Of a stretch of DNA of 64,000 nt, positions 50,750-58,457 are shown in pieces. The position numbers were made by a program, and so were the translations under genes. Below the pieces are notes generated by a model. It saw only the letters and a list, made by a program, of their open reading frames with translations. It did not search any database and was not told where the DNA came from. This DNA comes from Hymenobacter sp. BT18 (GTDB taxonomy: Bacteria; Bacteroidota; Bacteroidia; Cytophagales; Hymenobacteraceae): contig NZ_CP050954.1 in the NCBI RefSeq assembly GCF_012273015.1, positions 4,318,001 to 4,382,000 on the forward strand, read 5' to 3'. Numbering within the stretch: the stretch's first letter is position 1; each line of letters opens with the position of its first letter.

Positions 50750-51079
50750 TTACTTCACCATCAGGCTCTTAACCTGACCGTTTTGCTTCGTCACCTCAAA
50801 GGCCGCCTTATCAGGCATTCGGCCAGCCCAGTCGGTGCGGGGCACCAGCACCTGCCACTGCGTACCTGCATCTACCACGCTGGCCGAATCAAGCTGGTAA
50901 AGTGCGGCGTTTGGCTGCCCGGTTACAAAGCGAGCCACGGCCGCCCGGGCGTCGGCCTCGGTTTGGGCGGAGGCCGCAACGGTTGCGGTAGCAGTTGCCG
51001 TTGGGGTGTCGGCGGTGGGCTGCTGGCAGTTGCTCAGGAATGCGGGGCCGATTAGGGCAAGCAGAAAAAAGTAGCGCAT
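50750..51079 (-). CDS. Small lipoprotein of unknown function
   Basis: 109 residues from the ATG at 51079. The signal has a lipobox-like LSNC at the end of the hydrophobic segment. A Thr/Ala-rich linker (TADTPTATATATVAAS) follows, then a globular part with ARFVTGQPNAALYQLDSASVVDAGTQWQVLVP. No family is recognised. It lies 36 bases upstream of the nuclease gene on the same strand, so the two may be co-transcribed. Confidence 0.65.
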   Translation of the reverse strand: MRYFFLLALIGPAFLSNCQQPTADTPTATATATVAASAQTEADARAAVARFVTGQPNAALYQLDSASVVDAGTQWQVLVPRTDWAGRMPDKAAFEVTKQNGQVKSLMVK

Positions 51080-51160
51080 CAACGAAAAGCAGACCGCGTG
51101 ACAGTCCGCAGCCCAAAAGCTGAAAACCACCACGCGGCCCGGAAAAAGAAGGTGAAAAGC

Positions 51161-51430
51161 TTAATTCAGGTACACTTCCGCCGCAATTTCAAAGCGGTGG
51201 GGGCTAAAGGCGTTGAAGTACGGGGCATTGCCCTCAAAGCCCAGCACGTGGACCAACTCCAAGCCCTCTACCTTGCTGGGAACCAGCCGGACGGGGTAAA
51301 TTTTGCCTTCTTCCGGCCAGTCGCCCATATGGTTGGCGGGACGGTTGGAGGCGTCGATGCAATAGGCGTAGTGCAGCACGGGCTCCGTGCGCGTAGCCTC
51401 GCTTAGCGTAAGGTTGGCAACTTCAGGCAT
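51161..51430 (-). CDS. Hypothetical protein, 89 residues
   Basis: A small soluble protein (PEVANLTLSEATRTEPVLHYAYCIDASNRP; VHVLGFEGNAPYFNAFSPHRFE). It has no signal or membrane segment. The composition is normal for a real cytoplasmic protein; no family is recognised. It lies 81 bases upstream of the small lipoprotein gene on the same strand. Confidence 0.6.
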   Translation of the reverse strand: MPEVANLTLSEATRTEPVLHYAYCIDASNRPANHMGDWPEEGKIYPVRLVPSKVEGLELVHVLGFEGNAPYFNAFSPHRFEIAAEVYLN

Positions 51431-51669
51431 AGAACTACAAAACAGAAGTTTTCAAAATTGGTTCGGGCGGCTACCCGCATTGGTTCTACGCGTGCCGGGC
51501 AGCAAGGTAGACAAGCTACTAAAAAGGCCTGAATATTTGCTTGAATGGCCAGCCTGAAGCCGGTAAAAAAAGGTGCAATGAGTCAAGCAAATAGAGGGGC
51601 TTTGAAATGGAAAAATACCTGGCCGAAAGCTGCCAAAACCGCACAGAAACTGGCAAAAACCAGATAAAA

Positions 51670-51691
51670 TAGGTATCTTTGTGGATACCTA
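51670..51691. promoter_or_regulatory. gyrB promoter -7 box inside a perfect palindrome
   Basis: TATCTTTG (51674-51681) fits the -7 consensus TAnnTTTG. It is embedded in TAGGTATC-TTTGTG-GATACCTA, an 8-base perfect inverted repeat, about 26 bases before the start codon. Confidence 0.6.
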
Positions 51692-51716
51692 AATCAGGCT
51701 GAATTAACTGCGTCAC

Positions 51717-53693
51717 ATGAGTGAAACACAAGAGATAATCGGTACCTCGGACTACTCCGCGGATAGCATTCAGGTGCTCGAAGGCCTCGAAGCCGTGCGC
51801 AAGCGTCCCTCCATGTACATCGGCGACACTGGCGTGAAAGGTCTGCACCATCTGGTGTGGGAGGTAGTCGATAACTCCATTGATGAAGCCCTGGCCGGAC
51901 AGTGCGACCGGATTGAGGTGACCATTCACCCCGGCAACGCCATTTCGGTGCAGGATAACGGCCGCGGCATTCCCGTTGGCATCAACCAAAAGTTTGGCAA
52001 ATCGGCCCTCGAAATAGCCCTCACCGTGCTCCACGCCGGTGGCAAATTCGATAAGAATAGCTACAAAACCTCGGGCGGCCTGCACGGGGTGGGCGTGAGC
52101 TGCGTGAATGCACTCAGCACCCACACCCACGTCACGGTAAAGCGCGACGGGCATGTGTACGAGCAGGAGTACACCATTGGCGTACCCCAATACGATGTGC
52201 GCGAGATTGGCGACACCACCGAGCGAGGTACCCTGGTGTGGTTCCAGCCCGACCCCACTATCTTCGATGAAACGCTCGTGTACTCCTACGAGCGGATTGC
52301 CACGCGCCTGCGGGAGCTGGCTTACCTCAACCGCGGTATCCGCATCGTCCTCACCGACCTGCGCACACCCGCCGATGGGGGCGAAGAGCAGCGCGACGAG
52401 TTCTACTCCCAGGGCGGCGTAGCTGAGTACGTGCAGTACCTCGACAACAGCCGCACCGTACTCATGACCAAGCCCGTGTACGTGGCGACGGATCGGGGTA
52501 TTCCGGTGGAAGTGGCGTTTCAGTACAACGACTCGTACCAGGAGCACATCTACTCCTACGTCAACAACATCAACACCCACGAGGGTGGGACGCACGTGGC
52601 GGGCTTCCGCTCGGCCATTACCCGGGTGCTGAAGGCTTATGCTGAGAAGTCGGGGGAGGTAGCCAAGGCCAAAATCGAAATTCAGGGCGACGACTTCCGC
52701 GAAGGCCTTACGGCGGTTATTTCGGTGAAGGTAGCGGAGCCGAAGTTTGAAGGTCAGACCAAGGGCAAACTGGGTAACTCCGAAGTAAGCGGGGCCGTGA
52801 ACCAGGTAGTAGGCGAAATCCTAAATCAGTACCTGGAGGAAAACCCCAAGGAGGCCCGCGTTATCGTGGAAAAGGTGATTCTGGCCGCCAAGGCCCGGGT
52901 AGCCGCCAAGAAAGCCCGCGAGATGGTGCAGCGTAAAACCGTGCTGGGCTCTAATTCCCTGCCCGGCAAGCTCGCCGACTGCTCGGAGTCGGATCCGGCT
53001 ATCTGCGAGCTGTACCTGGTGGAAGGGGACTCGGCCGGTGGCACGGCCAAGCAGGGGCGCAACCGCGCGTTCCAGGCTATTCTGCCGCTGCGGGGTAAAA
53101 TCCTGAACGTGGAGAAGGCGCAGGAACACCGCATCTATGAAAACGAGGAAATCCGCAATATGATTACGGCCCTCGGCGTGAGCTTCGAGAAGAAGACCGA
53201 CGAGGATGATGGCAGCACTTCCCGCTCCCTGAACCTGGATAAGCTGCGCTACCACAAAATCGTCATCATGACCGATGCCGACATCGACGGCTCCCACATT
53301 CGTACGCTGATTCTGACGTTCTTCTTCCGCTACATGCCGGAGCTGATTGAAAAAGGCTACATCTACATTGCGCTGCCGCCTTTGTATCTGGTGAAGCGGG
53401 GCAAAGAGGAGCGCTACTGCTGGACCGAGGACGACCGGATGCGCGCTCAGGAAGAACTGGGCCGCGGCCGCCCCGAAACCGTGAACGTGCAGCGTTACAA
53501 GGGTCTGGGCGAGATGAACGCCGAGCAGCTCTGGACCACGACCATGCAGCCGGCCACCCGCTCGCTCAAGCGCGTAGACGTAGACTCGGGCGTTGAAGCC
53601 GACCACCTGTTCTCCATGCTCATGGGCGACGAAGTAGCTCCCCGCCGGGACTTTATCGAGAAAAACGCCAAATACGCGAAAGTCGACGTATAA
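51717..53693 (+). CDS. gyrB: DNA gyrase subunit B
   Basis: 658 residues, full length. The GHKL ATPase has EVVDNSIDEALAG and DNGRGIPV, then a GGLHGVGVSCVNALS lid. The Toprim domain has VEGDSAGGTAKQGRNR and MTDADIDGSHIRTL. The C-terminal GyrB signature is RYKGLGEMNAEQLW. With GyrA it introduces negative supercoils. It is a single-gene unit with a strong terminator after it. Confidence 0.97.
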   Translation: MSETQEIIGTSDYSADSIQVLEGLEAVRKRPSMYIGDTGVKGLHHLVWEVVDNSIDEALAGQCDRIEVTIHPGNAISVQDNGRGIPVGINQKFGKSALEIALTVLHAGGKFDKNSYKTSGGLHGVGVSCVNALSTHTHVTVKRDGHVYEQEYTIGVPQYDVREIGDTTERGTLVWFQPDPTIFDETLVYSYERIATRLRELAYLNRGIRIVLTDLRTPADGGEEQRDEFYSQGGVAEYVQYLDNSRTVLMTKPVYVATDRGIPVEVAFQYNDSYQEHIYSYVNNINTHEGGTHVAGFRSAITRVLKAYAEKSGEVAKAKIEIQGDDFREGLTAVISVKVAEPKFEGQTKGKLGNSEVSGAVNQVVGEILNQYLEENPKEARVIVEKVILAAKARVAAKKAREMVQRKTVLGSNSLPGKLADCSESDPAICELYLVEGDSAGGTAKQGRNRAFQAILPLRGKILNVEKAQEHRIYENEEIRNMITALGVSFEKKTDEDDGSTSRSLNLDKLRYHKIVIMTDADIDGSHIRTLILTFFFRYMPELIEKGYIYIALPPLYLVKRGKEERYCWTEDDRMRAQEELGRGRPETVNVQRYKGLGEMNAEQLWTTTMQPATRSLKRVDVDSGVEADHLFSMLMGDEVAPRRDFIEKNAKYAKVDV

Positions 53694-53703
53694 GCGTTTA
53701 ACC

Positions 53704-53732
53704 AAAAAGGCCCGCCGCAAGCGGGCCTTTTT
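53704..53732 (+). terminator. Terminator after gyrB
   Basis: AAAAAGGCCCGC and GCGGGCCTTTTT form a 12-base stem with a T-run. Confidence 0.92.
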
Positions 53733-53849
53733 GTTGGGCATGCCGAACATTTGCTCACGAGAATTTTCCCAATGTAGCCACCGATGCGGGCTGGGCTTTA
53801 CCTCACGGGAGGGGCCCTCCCACCCGGCTGCCAAGCAAGCGCAACGCAG

Positions 53850-54239
53850 ATGAGACAGAACATTTCTTCCGGCGCCCCCTGGGAAGCCATTGTGGGCTAC
53901 TCGCGGGCCGTGCGCGTGGGCAACGTAATAGAAGTAGCCGGCACCACCGCCCAGGACGGTGACACCGTGGCCGGGGGCGACGCCTACCGACAAACGGTGC
54001 GCATTCTGGAAAAAATAGGAGCCGCACTGGCGCAGGCTGGGGCTACATTCGCGGATGTGGTGCGTACCCGCATCTACGTCACGGATATTTCGCAGTGGGA
54101 AGCCGTGGGAAAAGCCCATGGGGAAGTATTTGGCCACATTCGTCCGGTTACCTCCATGGTGGAAGTGCGGGCCCTGATTGATGACCGGCTGCTGGTCGAA
54201 ATCGAAGCCACGGCCATCATATCTTCGGCAAAAGGCTAG
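53850..54239 (+). CDS. RidA-family protein
   Basis: 129 residues from the ATG at 53850. It opens SSGAPWEAIVGYSRAVRVGNVIEVAGTTA and continues ILEKIGAALAQAGATFADVVRTRIYVTD, the YjgF/RidA core. The C-terminal VEVRALIDDRLLVEIEATA segment is typical. RidA proteins hydrolyse reactive imines/enamines or act in related reactions as trimers. An upstream ATG at 53784 would add 22 non-family residues, so it was not used. Confidence 0.88.
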   Translation: MRQNISSGAPWEAIVGYSRAVRVGNVIEVAGTTAQDGDTVAGGDAYRQTVRILEKIGAALAQAGATFADVVRTRIYVTDISQWEAVGKAHGEVFGHIRPVTSMVEVRALIDDRLLVEIEATAIISSAKG

Positions 54240-54287
54240 CTTCCCGGCCTGCGTCCTGCGTATCTTACCCTGGATTTTACCTCCGCT

Positions 54288-56570
54288 ATGAAACTTTTCA
54301 AATCCGCCGACCTCATTCGGAAAAGCAAATACATCAGCCGCGACCTGAGTTGGCTGCGCTTCAACTACCGCGTGCTCGACCAGGCCAAGGACGCCAGCAA
54401 ATCCTTGTTCGACCGGCTGCGCTTTCTGAGCATCACTAGCTCCAACCTCGATGAGTTTTTCATGATTCGGGTGGGCTCCCTCTATAACTACATCGACTAC
54501 GGCAAGGAGCGGGTAGATTACTCGGGCCTGCGGGAGCTGCCTTTTCGGCGCAAGCTCCTCGATTTTGCGCACCGCTTCATCAACGACCAGTCGCTGACGT
54601 ACCACTACGAGCTGAAGCCGCTGTTTGAGCGCAATGGCTTCAACATCCTGCGCATGGAGGAGCTTACGGAGCTGGAGCTGAAGAAAGCGGAGGGCTACTT
54701 CAAGCACACGGTGTTTCCGCTGCTCACGCCCATGGTCTACGACTCCTACCACGGCTTCCCTCTGATGATGAACCAGATGCTCATCTTTGGGGTGGTGACG
54801 CGCACTGGCGTGGATACCGAGGCGGAAAAAGGGCAGGAGCGTCTCACCTTCGTGCAGATTCCGCAGAACCTGTCGCGGTTTTTCGAGCTTACCCGCAAGG
54901 ATAAAGTCATCTTCATTCCGATTGAGGAAATCGTACGGGCCAATCTGCCCAAGCTTTTCCGCAACATTGAAATTGTCTCGGCCAACCTGTTCCGCATCAC
55001 CCGCAACGGCGACTTCACGCTGGAAGAATCGGAGGACATTGACGTAGACTTTATCAAGGAAATCCAGGTAGGGCTGAAAACGCGCAAAAAAGGCCGCGTG
55101 GTGCGCCTGGAAGTAGAGCAGGACGCCTCCGTGGTGCTGATGAACGTGCTGAAGGACCGGTGGAAGATTGATAACGGCAACGTGTTCGTTATCAACTCCC
55201 TGCTGGATATGCGCGGGCTGACGCAGATTTTGCGCCACCCCAATTTCCGCGGCAAAGGCTCCAAAATGCCTTCTCCCGTTACGCCGCCTTCCCTGCCCGA
55301 CGGGGCCGAAGACCATTTATTCGAATACCTGAAGCACCACGACGTGCTGCTGCATCACCCGTACAATTCCATCGAGCCCGTGGTGCGGCTGCTGGAGCAG
55401 GCAGCCGAAGACCCCCACGTACTGGGCATCAAGCAAACCATTTACCGCCTGGCCGACGACTCACGGGTGACGGCCGCCTTGCTGAAAGCCGCTGAAAACG
55501 GCAAGCACGTATCGGTATTGTTTGAGGTGAAGGCCCGCTTTGATGAGGAGCGTAACATCCGGGAAGGTTCGCGGCTGGAAAAGGCGGGCTGCTTTGTCAT
55601 CTACGGCGTGGGCAAGTACAAGACCCACACCAAGATGCTGATGATCATCCGCAAGGAAGGGGAGAAGGTGACGCGCTACGTGCACATTGGCTCGGGTAAC
55701 TACAACGAGCAGACCTCCCGCCTCTACACCGATGTGAGCCTGCTCACTACCAATGACGTGTATGGGCACGACGTGTCGGAGTTTTTCAACGTCATCACCG
55801 GCCACTCCCAGCCCGACGGTTACGAGTACCTGATTACGGCGCCCAAAGACATGCGCCAGCAGCTGATTCACCTCATCCGGGAAGAAGCCAAAAACGCCAA
55901 GAAGGGTTTGCCCAGCGGCATCATCATGAAGATGAACTCCCTGGAAGACAAGGAGGTCATTGACGAGTTTTACAAAGCCTCGAAGGCCGGCGTGCCCGTG
56001 CGGCTAATTGTGCGGGGCATCTGCTGCCTGCGTCCCGGCCGACCCGGGCTCAGCGACAATATCGAGGTGCGCAGCATTGTGGGCGAATACCTAGAGCACG
56101 CACGCTTGTTCTACTTCCATCAGGCCGGGCAGCCGGAAGTATACGCCGGCTCCGCCGACGTGATGGTGCGCTCCTTCGACCGGCGCATTGAAGCCTTGTT
56201 CCGCATCGTGAACCCCCAGCTCACGCGTGAGGCTATCAACATTTTGTACTTCAACCTGAAGGACAACCAGAATACCTACGTGATGCGCGAGGATGGCGCC
56301 TATGTGCGCCGCCAGCCCGGGCCCGAGGAAACGGCCTTCAACGTGCACAAGGAGTTCTACCAGAAAAACTACGCTGTCGTCGCCGAGAATGTGCTCTACC
56401 AGGAGTACCTGGCTACCCTGGCGGCCTCCCAGCCGGTGCTGGAAGAAATATCTGCTGTGGTGCTGGCCGCCGAAGAAGAAGCGGAGGAGCAGCCCTCCGA
56501 CTTCTGCACCCCCGTAGATACCGGTGAAGACGAAACGGAGGTTCCCATTTCGATAGTGCAGGAAGGGTAA
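54288..56570 (+). CDS. ppk1: Polyphosphate kinase 1
   Basis: 760 residues. The opening ISRDLSWLRFNYRVLDQA and SSNLDEFFMIRVG are typical of the PPK1 N domain. The catalytic His is His447 in KTHTK, preceded by VIYGVGKYK. The YVHIGSGNYNEQTSRLYTD region of the second phospholipase D-like domain is present, and the last ~65 residues are acidic. It polymerises ATP gamma-phosphates into polyphosphate. It converges on the ppx/gppA gene, so synthesis and degradation enzymes lie side by side. Confidence 0.96.
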   Translation: MKLFKSADLIRKSKYISRDLSWLRFNYRVLDQAKDASKSLFDRLRFLSITSSNLDEFFMIRVGSLYNYIDYGKERVDYSGLRELPFRRKLLDFAHRFINDQSLTYHYELKPLFERNGFNILRMEELTELELKKAEGYFKHTVFPLLTPMVYDSYHGFPLMMNQMLIFGVVTRTGVDTEAEKGQERLTFVQIPQNLSRFFELTRKDKVIFIPIEEIVRANLPKLFRNIEIVSANLFRITRNGDFTLEESEDIDVDFIKEIQVGLKTRKKGRVVRLEVEQDASVVLMNVLKDRWKIDNGNVFVINSLLDMRGLTQILRHPNFRGKGSKMPSPVTPPSLPDGAEDHLFEYLKHHDVLLHHPYNSIEPVVRLLEQAAEDPHVLGIKQTIYRLADDSRVTAALLKAAENGKHVSVLFEVKARFDEERNIREGSRLEKAGCFVIYGVGKYKTHTKMLMIIRKEGEKVTRYVHIGSGNYNEQTSRLYTDVSLLTTNDVYGHDVSEFFNVITGHSQPDGYEYLITAPKDMRQQLIHLIREEAKNAKKGLPSGIIMKMNSLEDKEVIDEFYKASKAGVPVRLIVRGICCLRPGRPGLSDNIEVRSIVGEYLEHARLFYFHQAGQPEVYAGSADVMVRSFDRRIEALFRIVNPQLTREAINILYFNLKDNQNTYVMREDGAYVRRQPGPEETAFNVHKEFYQKNYAVVAENVLYQEYLATLAASQPVLEEISAVVLAAEEEAEEQPSDFCTPVDTGEDETEVPISIVQEG

Positions 56571-56603
56571 GGAAGTCGTTGCTAAAACCAGATTGGCTTG
56601 GTA

Positions 56604-56639
56604 CGAAAAAGCCTCGGCTGACAAGCTGAGGCTTTTTCG
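56604..56639. terminator. Bidirectional terminator between ppk1 and ppx/gppA
   Basis: CGAAAAAGCCTC and GAGGCTTTTTCG form a long symmetric stem with A- and T-runs on both strands, 34 and 41 bases from the two stop codons. Confidence 0.92.
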
Positions 56640-56679
56640 TTAGGTAGCAGCTGGCCGTGCGACCATGAGCTGTAAGGCT

Positions 56680-57672
56680 TTACTCTACATCCGTGGGGCG
56701 GCTTTGCACGGTGAGTTGGGGGCTGCCGGGCTTGTGGTTGTCCTTGGGCCGAAATTCCTCGAAGTGGTCCTCAAACAGCGCCTGGAGCATGCCGTCCTTC
56801 AAGCCAATGTCGGGTACAATCATGGAGTGAATGTTGGCCCACTGCATGGCCGAGAGGTAGATGTGGCCGGCTGGCACAATGACGTCGGCGCGGTCGGGGT
56901 TGAGCATGGCCACGTTCACGCGCTCATCCATGCTCAGGCTGGTGAGGTGGTCAAGGATGGTGGCAATCCGGGCCCGGGTAACGGGCTTGTCCAACTGGGG
57001 CTGGGCCAGGCTGTAGAGCTTGTTGATGTTGCCGCCGGTGCCGATGGCGCGGGTGACGTGGTAACGGCGGCCATTTTCCGTCACCCAGTCTTCCATGCGC
57101 TGCCAGGTTTCGCGCATGGCTTCGGTGCTGAGACCAGCTTCTTCCTGCTGCATGCGCCGGATGGAGCCCACCTCAAACGACTGCGAGGCCACTTTGCGCC
57201 GGTCATGGTAGATATTGAACTCGGTGCTGCCCCCGCCCACATCAATGTGGAGGTAGTGTTTTTTGTCTTCGAGCAGGTGCTCAATTACGCGGTTGATGTA
57301 GGCCGCTTCGGCCTGCCCGTCAATTACCTGCACCGTCATGCCTAGCTCCTGCTGAATGCGGGCCGCTACCTCCTGGCCGTTTTCGGCGGTGCGCATGGCC
57401 GAGGTGGCGCACACCAAGTAGTGGTTGGGGGCCACATCGTGTACCTCCATGAGTAGGCGCAGGGCGTGCAGGAACTTGATGAACTTGTCCTGCTTTTTCT
57501 CCGAAATCCGGCCGGTGGCAAACACATCCTCGCCCAGGCGCAGGGGGTAGCGCACGTACTCCACCCGCTTCAGCCGGTACCGCTCGCCGTAGTGGAGTAC
57601 CGCCGAAATCTGGCAGCGCACCGCATTAGATCCAATATCGATGGCAGCCAGTTTCAGCAGAGGATATTCCAT
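56680..57672 (-). CDS. Ppx/GppA-family exopolyphosphatase
   Basis: 330 residues. ASKHA-fold motifs are KLAAIDIGSNAVRCQI (phosphate 1), VDGQAEAAYI-like EA motif, IDVGGGSTEF (phosphate 2) and the AIGTGGNINKL adenosine segment. The enzyme hydrolyses polyphosphate or pppGpp. Its length is that of short, single-module Ppx/GppA proteins in Bacteroidota. It faces ppk1 across a shared terminator, which supports a polyphosphate role. Confidence 0.9.
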   Translation of the reverse strand: MEYPLLKLAAIDIGSNAVRCQISAVLHYGERYRLKRVEYVRYPLRLGEDVFATGRISEKKQDKFIKFLHALRLLMEVHDVAPNHYLVCATSAMRTAENGQEVAARIQQELGMTVQVIDGQAEAAYINRVIEHLLEDKKHYLHIDVGGGSTEFNIYHDRRKVASQSFEVGSIRRMQQEEAGLSTEAMRETWQRMEDWVTENGRRYHVTRAIGTGGNINKLYSLAQPQLDKPVTRARIATILDHLTSLSMDERVNVAMLNPDRADVIVPAGHIYLSAMQWANIHSMIVPDIGLKDGMLQALFEDHFEEFRPKDNHKPGSPQLTVQSRPTDVE

Positions 57673-57765
57673 AGGAGTTGGTAAGGCGGAGGAAAGGCGT
57701 TTAGAACAAATATAGCCGTTTACCCCAACCCAGCCGGTTATTACGCTACTATTTAGGCCAAAGAA

Positions 57766-57790
57766 AAGGCCCTACATTTTGTAGAGCCTT
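57766..57790 (-). terminator. Hairpin with T-tail upstream of ppx/gppA (minus strand)
   Basis: AAGGC-CCTAC and GTAGA-GCCTT form a stem; on the minus strand TTTTCTTTGG follows. It may end transcripts coming from the large minus-strand gene at 58458, which would run antisense to the lipoprotein gene. Confidence 0.4.
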
Positions 57791-57939
57791 ACCTGCAATC
57801 ATAGTGGTATAGCTCACTGGTTGACACCAGCGTACCTCGTGTTACCCGAGAGGCTTATCATTGAGCAGCATTTGCTTGCGTTTCTTTGAGAAGGTTCCTT
57901 TGTTTCCTTTCAAACTCTGAGCGTGTGCTATAAGCTTCT

Positions 57940-58380
57940 ATGATGTTCAAGTTACTTGTTGTGGCCATGAGTTTGGTGCTGACTGCCTGCGTATACGACC
58001 CTCCTAAATCATCCGTCCAGCTACACAACTATTCTGATCAAACGGCAACACTGGAGTTATACTTTGACACAACGGCCTACAAGAGCCATTGGAATAAGCA
58101 CGATTTTCGGTTATTTCTAACAGATAATTTAGGTTTTTCCCACCCTGGGCCTACAACTAGGCTGGTGTATGTCGACACTGTAAACTTAATGCAACGGTAT
58201 TTTATCCCGGCCAGATCAACCTATTCTATTAGTGGCTGGGGTGATAGGGATGAACCGGTGCTTTACCGCAAAATGAGGGTGATAACCCAAACCGATACGG
58301 TGGAATATGCCAACGTAGAACAAATAAAAAAAGCATCTACTAGGGCCAATGCATACGACAACCAACTCGAAATTCGCTGA
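57940..58380 (+). CDS. Small AT-rich lipoprotein gene
   Basis: 146 residues with the lipobox LTAC at Cys17. The mature part is polar and beta-rich (SSVQLHNYSDQTATLELYFDTTAYK; RYFIPARSTYSISGWGDRDEPVL). No family is recognised. The base composition is clearly lower in GC than its neighbours (about 44 percent by eye, against about 60), with AT-rich codons, so it may have arrived by horizontal transfer. It stands alone between minus-strand genes. Confidence 0.65.
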   Translation: MMFKLLVVAMSLVLTACVYDPPKSSVQLHNYSDQTATLELYFDTTAYKSHWNKHDFRLFLTDNLGFSHPGPTTRLVYVDTVNLMQRYFIPARSTYSISGWGDRDEPVLYRKMRVITQTDTVEYANVEQIKKASTRANAYDNQLEIR

Positions 58381-58457
58381 TGTATTTAGTAGAATAGTGC
58401 GCATCCAATGTACGCTGGAAACAGCTCAGCTCAGAGTAGACCATATCAACCTCGATA

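Noticed and set aside
52821..55316. Long minus-strand frame opposite gyrB and ppk1
   Set aside because: It spans two well-supported genes and a terminator; the translation is His/Gln/Val-rich without motifs.
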